Below the pieces are notes generated by a model. That model worked only from the letters and a program-made list of their open reading frames with translations. It was not told the DNA's origin and made no database searches. This document shows, one piece after another, positions 1 through 10,203 of a stretch of 64,000 bases of DNA; position 1 is the first letter of the stretch, and each line of letters begins with the position of its first letter. The position numbers were made by a program, and so were the translations under genes. Origin of the DNA: JANJUO01 sp942492935 (GTDB lineage: Bacteria > Bacteroidota > Ignavibacteria > Kapaibacteriales > UBA2268); the NCBI GenBank assembly GCA_942492935.1, contig OW818654.1:4216001-4280000 (forward strand), read 5' to 3'.

Positions 1-16
1 CAAACAAATTAAAAAT

Positions 17-2128
17 ATGAATATTTCAGATTTTGAACTGATTGAGAATGGTGAAAAAAAGGTTCTATCTCATTTGATTTGTAAGCCTGATATTCCACCA
101 AGAGATGTTTCAATTGCTTTAAGTTTGGATGTATCCGGTTCTATGTATAGTAAAATCGGCAATTCATTATCAATAGATTTGGCAAAAGAAACTGCAAAAA
201 CTTTAGTAAATACAATTGAATTGTCCCCATCAGATTTTGCTTTGCAAACATGTCATTCAATTGCAGATATAATTACTGATTTTACCGAAGATAAAGAATT
301 ATTATTAACAAAAATTGATGAGATATCTGCTATTGGTGGAAACGATTTTACTGAACATTTGCTTAACCAACACACTGGTTTATTAAATATTGCAAAAACT
401 GGTAAAAATAAGCGTGTTGCAATTATCTATACTGATGGATGGTATAGACAATTAAGCAATGAAGATTTAGCTAAATGTATGGATATTTGCAATTTTTATG
501 ATATTCAATTTCATGCAATTATTTATAGTTCATCTGATATCGAACCAAATGGAATCAAGAGATCACTCAAGCAATTATGCGATTATACAGGGGGAATGTT
601 TTTTGATGGAATAATTGGAAAAGAAGCCGCAATAAATATAGCATATCATTTACAACAGAGAATTCAATCTCATACTCCTTGCACAATTTCTTGGGATGGT
701 GGAAAGTGCAACTTATTTAAATATGATGTCCAATTGAAGTATAATCCTCTAAATGTTTCAGATTCAAAACTATATACACCAGCCCAAAGATATTTATTGA
801 AAGTTAAATTCAACAAACAAACCACTCACTTTGTTGACCCAGAGCCTAATATTTTGATGGAAAAAAGTATTACAATCCAATCTGTCGGAACAATTGTAGA
901 TGTTTCCAAAATACTTTCATCTGACCCAAATTTCAAAGTAACGCCAGATAAGTTTTATTTGCTACCAGGCGAATCAACAGATTTAAAAATAAGTTATTTG
1001 CCAAAGAATCAAAATTTCAAAAATGTAACGCTAACATTTGTTAATAATGATTGCAATTTTACTTATAAAGTTTATGCCCGCCATAAAGATTTCCCAAAAG
1101 AAGATATTCCCTTAGAATTAACACATCCGAATGGAAATGAAGTATTTATTGCTGGTACTGATACAGTAATTACATGGGATGGAATTGACCCAAATCAAAG
1201 AGTAAAATTAGAATATAGGATTAATGATACTTCGCCTTGGGTAACAATTGCTGACAATATTTATGGGAATATTTATAATTTCAAAGTACCAACAGCAGAA
1301 AGCGATAAATATTTGGCAAGAGTAATATTGCTCGATCCGCCTATGAATGAAGAAGATTTTGTTGTAATTTATCCAGGAAAGTTTTTGAAGGGAAATACTG
1401 GTAAATTTATAGATACATTTATTACAGTAAACGAATTTCCAGTTCATGAAGTTACTCTAACTAAAACAATTTATATGAGTAAATATGAAGTAACTGAAAA
1501 ACTTTTCCGAAAGATTACTGGTAGAGTTGACCAATACAGTAAAGGTCTCAATCATCCTGCTGTTAATTTAACATTACATGAAGCTTTAAAATTCTGTAAT
1601 GCGTTGAGTGAATGGGAAGGATTTGAACCTTGTTATATATTTAGTTGGGATTCTGGCAGAACTGATTGGCAAGTTGTATGTAATTTTGAAGCAAATGGCT
1701 ATAGATTACCTCTTGAAGCAGAATGGGAATATGCTTGCAAAGCAGGAACAACAACAGATTTGTATAATGGCAATTTGATTAATTTAACTTGTAATCCAAT
1801 AGATAATAACTTAGCAAAAATTGCTTGGTATAAATGTAATTCAAATTATTCTGCAGAGGAAGTTGGGAAAAAGCAGCCCAATGCATTAGGTTTATATGAT
1901 ATGTTAGGCAATGCTAATGAATGGACTTGGAGTCCGTATGTAAAATATACTAAGGAACCAATAACAAATCCATACACACCATCAGTTGTGATTCCTGGAG
2001 GTTTTGTAACAAAAGGTAGTGATAATTATGGTGAAGCAGGATATGTAAGAAGTTCGGCAAGAAAACCGTTTTATGTAATGGATGAAAATTGGGTTCTTGG
2101 TTTTAGAATAGTAAGAAATATAGATTAG
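17..2128 (+). CDS. VWA domain + formylglycine-generating-enzyme-like (SUMF1) domain protein, probably 5'-partial
   Basis: Residues about 30-230 form a von Willebrand A domain with an intact MIDAS start (DVSGS at 38-42). A middle beta-sandwich region follows. Residues from about 455 to the end form an FGE-sulfatase/C-type-lectin-like domain, recognised by YRLPLEAEWEYACKAG, GLYDMLGNANEWTW and the closing GFRIVR. The domain family includes formylglycine-generating enzymes but also many non-catalytic surface modules, so no enzyme activity is claimed. No signal peptide is visible after the ATG at 17. The frame stays open to the window edge, so the true start, probably with a signal peptide, may lie upstream. 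The next gene follows after 14 bases and is also a surface protein, suggesting one operon. Domain calls are firm; the function is unknown. Confidence 0.8.
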   Translation: MNISDFELIENGEKKVLSHLICKPDIPPRDVSIALSLDVSGSMYSKIGNSLSIDLAKETAKTLVNTIELSPSDFALQTCHSIADIITDFTEDKELLLTKIDEISAIGGNDFTEHLLNQHTGLLNIAKTGKNKRVAIIYTDGWYRQLSNEDLAKCMDICNFYDIQFHAIIYSSSDIEPNGIKRSLKQLCDYTGGMFFDGIIGKEAAINIAYHLQQRIQSHTPCTISWDGGKCNLFKYDVQLKYNPLNVSDSKLYTPAQRYLLKVKFNKQTTHFVDPEPNILMEKSITIQSVGTIVDVSKILSSDPNFKVTPDKFYLLPGESTDLKISYLPKNQNFKNVTLTFVNNDCNFTYKVYARHKDFPKEDIPLELTHPNGNEVFIAGTDTVITWDGIDPNQRVKLEYRINDTSPWVTIADNIYGNIYNFKVPTAESDKYLARVILLDPPMNEEDFVVIYPGKFLKGNTGKFIDTFITVNEFPVHEVTLTKTIYMSKYEVTEKLFRKITGRVDQYSKGLNHPAVNLTLHEALKFCNALSEWEGFEPCYIFSWDSGRTDWQVVCNFEANGYRLPLEAEWEYACKAGTTTDLYNGNLINLTCNPIDNNLAKIAWYKCNSNYSAEEVGKKQPNALGLYDMLGNANEWTWSPYVKYTKEPITNPYTPSVVIPGGFVTKGSDNYGEAGYVRSSARKPFYVMDENWVLGFRIVRNID

Positions 2129-2142
2129 AAAAGGAATAAATT

Positions 2143-4110
2143 ATGAAATTCAAATATTGTAGCTTAATTGTTATTTTTATTTTTAATGTAAGTGCATTTT
2201 CGCAAATTAAATCTGATACTTCAAATTTCTATTGGAGCGTAGTTTCCCCTGTTTGTGTTGGTTTTGACATTGATTTTGGCTTTGCCATTATTGATAAAGC
2301 AAAGGATACACTCATCAATGAATATCTTATAAACATTGGTAAGGCAAATGCAACGATTGATTCTATATACATTGCTGGAGAAGATTATTACAATTTTGAA
2401 ATTCTTGCTGGCTCTCATCCTTATACACTCCAAATAAAGGACACCCATCATATTGAATTAAGATTCAAGCCAAACAAAAAAGGACCTCATTCGGCTGAAC
2501 TTAAAATACATTTTAACGGAAAAATTCTTACTTATCAATTAAAAGGAGAAGGCGTAAATTCCGATTTACTTGTCAAATGGGGGCAAGTGGATTGCGGCTA
2601 TGTTTATGTTAGAGATTCAGTATTAATCAAAGAAGTATTTATCATTTCTAACGTTGGAGTTGAGCCAATATTTATTAATAATGTCAAGAAAGGAGGCTCT
2701 AATAAGACAGATTTCAAAATTCTACCATCATTCGATACTTTAACATTATTTCCGAAAGAAACACATAAAATCGATATTAGATTCAAGCCAAGCAAGAAAG
2801 GGCGAACAAGTGGTGAATTGGAATTTTTTCATGATAAATTTGGCTCGCCAGGAATATTGCAACTATTTGGAACAGGTTTAGAATTAAATCCAAAAATCAA
2901 TACTAATAGTCCTATTTGTATTGGCGATAATTTAGAATTATTTGTAGAATTGCCCGGGAATTTGGATTACTATGAACATTTTTGGTACGGACCTGATGGA
3001 TTCACATCAAACATTGCAAACCCAGTAATTAAGAATGTTAGCAAATCGAATAATGGGACTTATTATTACTATACTAAAATCAAATCAATTTATTCTGATA
3101 CAATTTCAAAAGAAATAATTGTATCTAACTACCAAGTAAATGCAGGAGATAGCAGTATAATATTTGTTGGAAATGCAAGAAAAGTCAAAAATTATATTAA
3201 ACTTACAGATGCAAAAACCTGGGATGGCGGTTCGATTTGGTTAAAAAATAGATTTTCTGTTTATAATGATTTTCAAACAACTTTTAAATTCAGTATTCAC
3301 TATGGAGATAATAACAATGAAAAAGAATATTCAATACCTGGTGCAGACGGGATCGCTTTGGTTTTCCAAAATCAAAATTATCCAATGCTTGGAGTGGTTG
3401 GCGGTTCGATAGGATATGTTGGAATCGTTAATAGTTTGGCAATTGAATTTGATTTATTTGAAAATAAGTATGATCCAAATGGCAATCATGTTGCTGTTCA
3501 ATCAATGGGAAGTAAGGCAAATTCTGCCGACCATTCTATTGAATCTGCTTGTCTTGGGATAAATTCTGATATGATTCTGATTCAACAAGATAGTATTTAT
3601 CATGTGAAGATTGAACATAGCAATACAATGCACAATTTAAAAATTTGGATTGATAAAAATGGAGAATGGCAAAATCCTGTTTTGACAATTGATAATTTTG
3701 ATTTAGGAGATTATCTAAACCTTGAAGATGATGAATTTGTTTATATTGGCTTTACTGCAGCAACAGGTAACTGTTTTCAAGAGCATAGAATTTATGACTG
3801 GACAATCCCTTGTGATAATCAAATTTTGAATGTTCAAAACTACATTGAAGTAACTGATAAATTAAAAGTTAATCCAAATCCATTCTCCAACATCACTGAA
3901 GTAGTTTACACACTTGCTGATGATTGCGAAATCGAGCTAACTCTTTATAACATCAGTGGTATGAAAGTACAGAATTTAGCGAGTGGTAAGCAAACAAAAG
4001 GAACACACAAACTCACAATCAACTCCGAAAACCTTAATTCTGGAACATACAACTTGATATTAAAAAGTTGTGGGAAGAGTGTAGTTGAGAAAGTGGTGGT
4101 GGTGAGGTAG
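2143..4110 (+). CDS. T9SS-sorted surface protein with choice-of-anchor and legume-lectin-like domains
   Basis: The protein starts with a clear signal peptide (hydrophobic stretch ending near SAFSQ). Two repeats resembling ASPM/SPD-2/Hydin or choice-of-anchor beta-sandwiches follow (motif LRFKPNKKGPHSAEL and the later DIRFKPSKKGRTSGEL). An Ig-like stretch comes next, then a bacterial L-type lectin-like domain around residues 340-560 (GADGIALVFQNQ, LAIEFDLFEN). The last 75 residues are a type IX secretion sorting domain (VNPNPFSN, LYNISGMKV, SGTYNLIL). The likely route is Sec export, T9SS secretion and anchoring on the cell surface, with carbohydrate binding as an inference from the lectin fold. 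It shares a transcript with the VWA gene just upstream, and a strong hairpin follows its stop codon. Confidence 0.82.
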   Translation: MKFKYCSLIVIFIFNVSAFSQIKSDTSNFYWSVVSPVCVGFDIDFGFAIIDKAKDTLINEYLINIGKANATIDSIYIAGEDYYNFEILAGSHPYTLQIKDTHHIELRFKPNKKGPHSAELKIHFNGKILTYQLKGEGVNSDLLVKWGQVDCGYVYVRDSVLIKEVFIISNVGVEPIFINNVKKGGSNKTDFKILPSFDTLTLFPKETHKIDIRFKPSKKGRTSGELEFFHDKFGSPGILQLFGTGLELNPKINTNSPICIGDNLELFVELPGNLDYYEHFWYGPDGFTSNIANPVIKNVSKSNNGTYYYYTKIKSIYSDTISKEIIVSNYQVNAGDSSIIFVGNARKVKNYIKLTDAKTWDGGSIWLKNRFSVYNDFQTTFKFSIHYGDNNNEKEYSIPGADGIALVFQNQNYPMLGVVGGSIGYVGIVNSLAIEFDLFENKYDPNGNHVAVQSMGSKANSADHSIESACLGINSDMILIQQDSIYHVKIEHSNTMHNLKIWIDKNGEWQNPVLTIDNFDLGDYLNLEDDEFVYIGFTAATGNCFQEHRIYDWTIPCDNQILNVQNYIEVTDKLKVNPNPFSNITEVVYTLADDCEIELTLYNISGMKVQNLASGKQTKGTHKLTINSENLNSGTYNLILKSCGKSVVEKVVVVR

Positions 4111-4119
4111 AATTTTTGA

Positions 4120-4158
4120 ATCATTCCTCCGATGGCGTGAAGTCTTCGGAGGAATGAT
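4120..4158 (+). terminator. Perfect 13-bp hairpin after the T9SS gene
   Basis: The arms 4120-4132 and 4146-4158 are exact inverted complements with a 13-base loop. The hairpin lies 10 bases past the stop of the surface-protein gene and is followed by a short T-rich stretch. It separates this operon from the convergent defence operon. The T tract is weak, so it may act as a terminator or only as a 3' stabiliser. Confidence 0.5.
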
Positions 4159-4221
4159 TGAGTCTTTTATATAAGTCATCGGCTTATTCACATTTTTTTG
4201 TATGATTAAATTTTAATTGCT

Positions 4222-6600
4222 TTATATCTTAAATCCTTTCTTTCCAAGTTTATTTTTAAATTCAACAATCTTTTCATCAGTATCATAATTTCTTTCTTTC
4301 TTACCATTAATCAAATCGTATAAAAAGTCTACTTCATCTTCCTGTAAAATATTCTTCTCATTGTTAAAACTAATCATTTTCTCAATTAGTTCTTTGATTA
4401 ATGATTCTTTGATTTCTTCATCTATTATTACTTTGATATTTTTTAAATTACATTTCTGACTTTTAAATTCCTCAGAGTTAGCAAGTAAATCTTCGTTATA
4501 TTTTGCAACTATGTCTAAAATCTCAGCTCCTTTTGAATACTGACCAGCTGTAATAGGTTGTTTTTTTAGCAATCTATCAGCTAAATCATAAATTACTTTT
4601 TGTTGAATAACATCAAAAAATTTGTTTTCATATCCCCAATAGAATATCGCTACCCATAAGGCACATGGTATTGATTTAACAATTTCTTTGTTTTTTTCTT
4701 TTTCTAAGTCATCAATATCGTTTTCAATCGTTCTTTTGGGTGGATTATTTTCATCAATTAAATCATCTTTTATCATAGATAAATCAATAGACCAATTGTT
4801 ACTTTTTACCTTAACCCAACAATCTTCTTTTTTTGCCCATTCAATGTAATGAGTTCCAGGAGAATTTTCAAGAATAAACTTATTGACTTCTTTCATTAAA
4901 TTGTAAATAAAATCAGAAAACTGTGAAGAAACTTGTTGGTTTTGCCAAATCTTATAGTAATTAATTTTATTTTTTGTAAGATGATTTATTAATGATAAAG
5001 TATATGGCACAACTACCTGACGAAGTTCACCAATATTGTAATCGTTGGCTTTTGTTCCATATCTTTGTTCTGCTGTTTTAAAAAGAATACATTTGGCAAT
5101 AGTATCCTCAAAATACACATTGTTTAATTTTGATGGTTTATCTGTTGAAGGTTTATCGGGTAGATTTTTTGCAATAAAAAGAGCATAATTCTTTTCATTA
5201 CCTCTTACAACTATATGAGGACCAATAACCAATTTTTTTGCTTCATATACTTCAGCAAATGTGTTTATGTATTTAGCAAGTTCAACTTTAGTAAACATTT
5301 GTTTTTTAGGATATTTTTTATCAAAAGCATTTTGAAGTGTTTTTGTTCGACCTTCGCGAGCTCTCAGAGTTTTATATTGTCCTCTTGCTCTTTCAAAAAA
5401 CCAACAAGTTTGCATATTGTTTGTTTCTGTAATTGGAGTAAATACATATCTTGACATTCTTTCAAAAGAAACTAATGATGCATTATTAGCTGAAAAGTCT
5501 GCATCATTAACTTTATTTTGAGTATTTGCATATCTTGATATACGAGATACAATTTCACTATAATGGTCAGGATTTTCAATAACAGAAAATTTCACTTGAA
5601 TAAAAATCTTTGAAATATCTGATTTATCTTTTTTTACAGAATTGTAAATAGATGCAGTAGTTTGTCCACCATTCACTATTTGCAAATTTCGGATTTTGGT
5701 AATATATCTTCCAGTTTCATCTAATTCGATATTATCAGCTGTTGCAGCAATTCCATTATTAAAAGCTAAAAACATTCCCGGTTCATTCCTAATTGTTTGG
5801 CGAATACCCCAATTAACACTTTTTTTTCCACCGACTTGCAAAAAAGACCTAACATTTTGCTCCAATAAACGAGCACCAAAGCGTTCGTATAGTTTTGAAA
5901 GACAAGTACCTGGCAATATCGCAATAAAAGTTTTATAGGTTGTATTCTCGTTATTAGAAGTCAAACAAGGTATCTGAAACGATTCACCATCAAAATCTTC
6001 GAAATCTATTTCAATAGGAATATGTGATTCTTCTGCAATTTTATATAAATATGCAATATCAATAACTTTATAAAAACAAGAATAATCATTAATTTTTTCA
6101 TTTTTGGGAAACTCACCCTTATACTCGCCATCAGTTAAAATAAACACATTAACCCTTACAAGATTATCTTTTGCTTCTTGATAATTGGATAATGTATTTG
6201 CTAATTGGAAAATTTCAGAAGATTCTTCTATTTCGTTTGCATACTGTTTATTTATACATTTTTTAAAAAAATTGATGATTCTTTTTTGAGCTGTTTCAAC
6301 TTCAGTTTTACTTATATTCGTAACTTCATCAGAACCTTTGTAGATAGTTATAAACAAATCAAGAGTTTCATAATTATCAGAAATAGCATAAGCATTAATC
6401 TGATGTTGATTTCTTGTACCAATTGCTCTTTGGTCAAATGCTACAGTTGCATTTTCGGTTTCACCAGAGTCTGCTAATATATTGATGGCGATTTGTGAGA
6501 AAATTTGTTCGGATGAGCCACCATTTTCTTCACTTATTAATACTGATTGAATATCAAGTTTGAGATTTCTGTAGTATTTTTTTAAATCATCATTACTCAT
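4222..6600 (-). CDS. AIPR-family (abortive infection phage resistance) protein
   Basis: This 792-aa protein carries the AIPR family signature in its middle part: FLAFNNGIAATADNIEL, then IRNLQIVNGGQTTASI, then ISRYANTQNKVNDADFS. The family is named for abortive phage resistance. Its biochemical activity is not settled, and many members accompany restriction-like operons. It is the last gene of the minus-strand island and starts directly after the stop of the DUF4420 nuclease gene (no spacer), so the two are surely co-transcribed. There is no signal peptide or membrane segment, so it is cytoplasmic. The C-terminal 250 residues are Lys/Glu/Asn-rich and not recognised. The family call is strong; a role as effector or toxin-like component is inference. 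Confidence 0.85.
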   Translation of the reverse strand: MSNDDLKKYYRNLKLDIQSVLISEENGGSSEQIFSQIAINILADSGETENATVAFDQRAIGTRNQHQINAYAISDNYETLDLFITIYKGSDEVTNISKTEVETAQKRIINFFKKCINKQYANEIEESSEIFQLANTLSNYQEAKDNLVRVNVFILTDGEYKGEFPKNEKINDYSCFYKVIDIAYLYKIAEESHIPIEIDFEDFDGESFQIPCLTSNNENTTYKTFIAILPGTCLSKLYERFGARLLEQNVRSFLQVGGKKSVNWGIRQTIRNEPGMFLAFNNGIAATADNIELDETGRYITKIRNLQIVNGGQTTASIYNSVKKDKSDISKIFIQVKFSVIENPDHYSEIVSRISRYANTQNKVNDADFSANNASLVSFERMSRYVFTPITETNNMQTCWFFERARGQYKTLRAREGRTKTLQNAFDKKYPKKQMFTKVELAKYINTFAEVYEAKKLVIGPHIVVRGNEKNYALFIAKNLPDKPSTDKPSKLNNVYFEDTIAKCILFKTAEQRYGTKANDYNIGELRQVVVPYTLSLINHLTKNKINYYKIWQNQQVSSQFSDFIYNLMKEVNKFILENSPGTHYIEWAKKEDCWVKVKSNNWSIDLSMIKDDLIDENNPPKRTIENDIDDLEKEKNKEIVKSIPCALWVAIFYWGYENKFFDVIQQKVIYDLADRLLKKQPITAGQYSKGAEILDIVAKYNEDLLANSEEFKSQKCNLKNIKVIIDEEIKESLIKELIEKMISFNNEKNILQEDEVDFLYDLINGKKERNYDTDEKIVEFKNKLGKKGFKI

Positions 6601-7614
6601 TTATATCTCCTTTTTTTTAGTTTGAATAGTTTCAAAAACAAATTGTTCATCTATAATAAATGGAATACATTGACTTAAAATTATTGAATATTTAACATCA
6701 CCAACTCCAATTCTAATATCCTTCTCTTCAATTCTTGGAAATTCATTTTCAATTTCATAGAAAACGTCTTGTCTAATTATATAGCCAATTGAATCATATA
6801 GATTTCTTTGAAAATCAAAATATCCAACTTCATATAATTTACTTTTAAATTTTGTAAATGCTACCATATCAGTTGTTAATTTCTCCGATAAAGAATCTAT
6901 GAGTTCATTTAATGATTCTCCTGTATTTTGTAATTGTTCAAGTGATATATGATAAAGAAATAATTTCTCTATATTTGATAAATCTAATTGTCTTTCATTG
7001 TTAATATGTACTTTTTGATGATTATTTCCATGTGTTGTCTTAACTTCAACTGCCCAATCGTTGTTTTGAAAATCTCTTACTTGTTTTTCAGAACCAACCC
7101 ATGAATCAATTATGTATTCATAATCATCTGATTCTTGTAAATATTTTTTTATAAAAGTTAATTCACCGTAAAGACCACGTTGCTCTTCAGGAGATAAACC
7201 TTGTGGTTTAATCTTATTGAATAATGATTTCCATTTTTCAAATCGGTTAAGAATGAGTTTTATAATCTTCTTTTCATTAGTTTCATTAGCAATACTTGCA
7301 ATTAAATCTTCACATAAAACAGCAAAAATGTCTTTGTGTTCAAAATTTAATAACTTAAATATTAGAATATTTTTAAGATTCTCAAAAGGAGATTTAAAAA
7401 TTTCTACTTGTATTTCTTGTAAATTAACAAAATTTGATGTATTTACGTCTGTACTTTCATTTATACTTATGTATATGCAAAGCAATTGCTCTGGAACCTG
7501 GAGAGCAATATAAACATCTGGTAAAACAGAACCTGAATATCTACGAAAGAGCAAACCCTTTGAAAATGATTTATCATTGGCTAATTCACTCCATATTTGA
7601 TTAATCTTCATCAT
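6601..7614 (-). CDS. DUF4420 / PD-(D/E)XK motif nuclease of the Z1 operon
   Basis: This is a 337-aa protein of the 'PD-(D/E)XK motif protein' family. Visible signature elements are GLYGELTFI (conserved Glu), RDFQNNDW and AVEVKTTHG, giving the D...E-x-K catalytic core near residues 181, 190 and 192. Family members usually sit between a Z1 ATPase and an AIPR protein, exactly as here, and are taken to be the nuclease subunit. I chose the ATG at 7614 because a GGAG lies 10 bases upstream; an ATG at 7635 would extend the protein by seven residues. The gene overlaps the end of the Z1 gene by 14 bases and abuts the AIPR start, so expression is translationally coupled. Confidence 0.85.
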   Translation of the reverse strand: MMKINQIWSELANDKSFSKGLLFRRYSGSVLPDVYIALQVPEQLLCIYISINESTDVNTSNFVNLQEIQVEIFKSPFENLKNILIFKLLNFEHKDIFAVLCEDLIASIANETNEKKIIKLILNRFEKWKSLFNKIKPQGLSPEEQRGLYGELTFIKKYLQESDDYEYIIDSWVGSEKQVRDFQNNDWAVEVKTTHGNNHQKVHINNERQLDLSNIEKLFLYHISLEQLQNTGESLNELIDSLSEKLTTDMVAFTKFKSKLYEVGYFDFQRNLYDSIGYIIRQDVFYEIENEFPRIEEKDIRIGVGDVKYSIILSQCIPFIIDEQFVFETIQTKKKEI

Positions 7615-10156
7615 TATTATCATTCTCCACTTCATCGTTTATATCAAACTTAGAAAGTAACTGTTCGTGAACTGCAAAAGTAACTGAAGGATTAATAATG
7701 CTTTTTGGAAAACTAACTGCAAATCCTATAATGGGTTCATTGCCATCATATCCAGCCTTTTCAGGATTTAAAAAATAAAGAATCAACAATGCTGTTGTAG
7801 ATTTTCTAATTTCATTCCTAACTACTTCTCCCTTTGGAAAGTCATTTTCATATACATTATTCAATACCTTAGAACGAGCTAAAGCGTAATCAAATTCATT
7901 TTTGGTTAAATCAAAAAATTCATCTTTGGGACTAATGATATGATTCTTACGAATATGTAAATTATTATTGTCATTTTTATCTGGATCGCTAGTTCTTACA
8001 ATACAACCAATTTTGGTTATACCATTAATTGAGTTTAATGGATAAAAGTACTCAGCTTTTTCTTTAAAACGAACTGCTATGTTCCAATTCGTTAATTCGC
8101 CACTTCTATTTGAAATTTCAATAAAACTTAGAAGATTAATTGGGTCAACTTTTTTCAGATTTTCAGAAACTTTGAAAGTTTGAAAGAATGGTTTTACTAA
8201 ATCCACAGACACATCTTTCCAAAGATAATGATTCGATTCTTTTGTGAAATTATTGGGTAAAGAGTTGATTAAATTTTTTGTTGTTTCTAAATTCGATTGA
8301 ACAACTTTTGGAGTTTTCTGCAATTGATAAGATTCAACTAATCTTCCAGACCAAGAAATATCAACTTTTACAGCTCTGCGAATTTTATTTGAAGCCGAAA
8401 TTTGTAAAACACCTGGGTGTGTACGCACACGAAGAGCATATTGTTCAGGTGTGCTTCCTGCAACGTCAGACATATATTCAAACTCACTTCTTAATTCTTC
8501 AGATGCAAGTGTAATATGGCAAAACCATTCATTTAATTCTCGGCTAGTAAACAAACGGCATAAATCAACATAACCTGTTCGATAACCAAACCAGCGTCCC
8601 ATTTGCATTAAAGTATCATACATTCTGGAAGCACGCAAATAATAACTTACCGATAGTCCCTCTAATGTCAAACCACGTGAAAGTTTATCACCACCAATAG
8701 TAATTACTGAAAGTCCATCTTTGTGGTCGTAGTAATTCAAAACATCTCCTGAACCACCATTGATTTCACGTACTTCAATTTTTGATGAAGCACTATGTAA
8801 GTGCAATATAACTTCTTCCCAAGAATGAATTGAGACATTAGAATCAACATAAGGCATTTTATCTGAAATTATTTTTGAAATTGTTTTATAACTTTTATAA
8901 GAATCAGTTACTTTTAAACTTTGTCTTTTGTTTCCTTTTTGAGTTAATGTATAGTTATAAGTATATTGTTGGTCTTCCTCAAAAGTTTTTCTTATTTCAT
9001 CAAGGATTTCAGGGTTGTTCATTTCAATACCATAACGATAATAATTAAAAGTGTTCTCAACTAATTCTTTGATATGCTTTTGCCACCGTGTATAACGACT
9101 AACATGTATAAGCATTGAATTATGTACTTTAACTTGACCTCTAAGTTGTCTAATTGTACAAGTCAAAATAAAACATTTAATTGCTGTTTTAAGAGATTCT
9201 GGTAATTCACTTGGTAATTTATCATCTTTTCTGTGCCCATTTTTAACGAAATTTTCGTAATTATCGACACGATTTACTATTGGTAAAACTGTATCAGAAA
9301 ACTCATCATCAGCAATTGAACTTATTCCAAAAACTCTCTCAGGACCAATATAGTTGGATGGTGCTGGGATATTGATAATAAAATCTCTTGGGAACAAATC
9401 ATCTTCTTTAATTGGAATGAAAATATTTGCAAATGGAGTTGCTGTGTAACCAATATAACCGCTTCTTTCAAACAAGTTTAAAATATCATTGATTTTTGAA
9501 TTTATTGTCGTAGAAGGGGCATCATCTTTATTTGTATTTATTGACGCATTATCTGCTTCATCATCGATTAATAACAAGGATTTGCTTTTAATTATTTTTG
9601 TTCCATTTTGCATAGTTTCAGCTTTTGCACTAAGCCAAGTATACAATCGTTTTAAAATTGTTGAGTTTTTCTTTACAACTGCTATAATTGGTTCTGCTGT
9701 ATTGAAACTAAATCCTCCCATTGCATCTGCTGCTCTGGTTGCAAAATCGCCATTATCAAGACTAGATGTGAGTGAATGGGCAACACCTATCTGATTTATT
9801 TTCCCAACTCCAATTAAAACACCATTTTCGTTAAATGCTCTCTGATGTTGAGTATCAAAACCTAAAAAACCTTCATCTAAACGAAGTTGTGTTTGACTTC
9901 TCAAATTGTTGTGAATTCCAGCCAAAACTATAATCAACTTGTATCCAGCATCAGCGGCTTTACAAATCAAACCAGTATAGTTTGAAGTTTTACCAGATTG
10001 TACCTGTCCAACGACTAAACCTCTTTTACTTAAAATGATTGGTTCTGAAGGATTGAATAGCCCGTCAAGTGTTCTATGAGTTAGTTTGTCTAATTGATTT
10101 AAAATTATTTTTACCTGTGGAAAAATAGAGCCTACCAAATGTCCATTAGACAACAT
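7601..10156 (-). CDS. Z1-domain SF2-type ATPase of a restriction-like defence system
   Basis: This 851-aa protein has a Walker A motif GQVQSGKT at residues 50-57, a Walker B/DEAD-like LLLIDDEADNAS, a helicase-like GYTATPFANIF, and the diagnostic Z1 block (GGDKLSRGLTLEG, LMQMGRWFGYR). Z1 proteins were described in operons with MORC/MutL-type ATPases, methyltransferases and nucleases and are presumed to translocate on or remodel DNA. Here the Walker A lies only about 50 residues from the start, whereas I recall relatives having roughly 100 residues before it. The 5' end also sits on a duplicated 22-bp sequence, so the N terminus may be shortened or rearranged. It is the only junction in this operon with a real gap (47 bases from the HNH gene). 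It is cytoplasmic and probably acts with the DUF4420 and AIPR proteins. Confidence 0.87.
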   Translation of the reverse strand: MLSNGHLVGSIFPQVKIILNQLDKLTHRTLDGLFNPSEPIILSKRGLVVGQVQSGKTSNYTGLICKAADAGYKLIIVLAGIHNNLRSQTQLRLDEGFLGFDTQHQRAFNENGVLIGVGKINQIGVAHSLTSSLDNGDFATRAADAMGGFSFNTAEPIIAVVKKNSTILKRLYTWLSAKAETMQNGTKIIKSKSLLLIDDEADNASINTNKDDAPSTTINSKINDILNLFERSGYIGYTATPFANIFIPIKEDDLFPRDFIINIPAPSNYIGPERVFGISSIADDEFSDTVLPIVNRVDNYENFVKNGHRKDDKLPSELPESLKTAIKCFILTCTIRQLRGQVKVHNSMLIHVSRYTRWQKHIKELVENTFNYYRYGIEMNNPEILDEIRKTFEEDQQYTYNYTLTQKGNKRQSLKVTDSYKSYKTISKIISDKMPYVDSNVSIHSWEEVILHLHSASSKIEVREINGGSGDVLNYYDHKDGLSVITIGGDKLSRGLTLEGLSVSYYLRASRMYDTLMQMGRWFGYRTGYVDLCRLFTSRELNEWFCHITLASEELRSEFEYMSDVAGSTPEQYALRVRTHPGVLQISASNKIRRAVKVDISWSGRLVESYQLQKTPKVVQSNLETTKNLINSLPNNFTKESNHYLWKDVSVDLVKPFFQTFKVSENLKKVDPINLLSFIEISNRSGELTNWNIAVRFKEKAEYFYPLNSINGITKIGCIVRTSDPDKNDNNNLHIRKNHIISPKDEFFDLTKNEFDYALARSKVLNNVYENDFPKGEVVRNEIRKSTTALLILYFLNPEKAGYDGNEPIIGFAVSFPKSIINPSVTFAVHEQLLSKFDINDEVENDNNDED

Positions 10157-10191
10157 CCACTCAAAAACAGCCTACCAAATGTCTATTAGAC
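10130..10191. repeat. Short direct repeat (22 bp, 40-bp period) at the HNH-Z1 junction
   Basis: Bases 10130-10151 and 10170-10191 are the same 22-bp sequence with a single mismatch. One copy lies inside the first codons of the Z1 gene and the other in the spacer after the HNH gene. The repeat looks like a local tandem duplication or the footprint of a recombination event that altered the start of the Z1 gene. Confidence 0.75.
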
Positions 10192-10203
10192 CTAATTTTA
10201 TTA

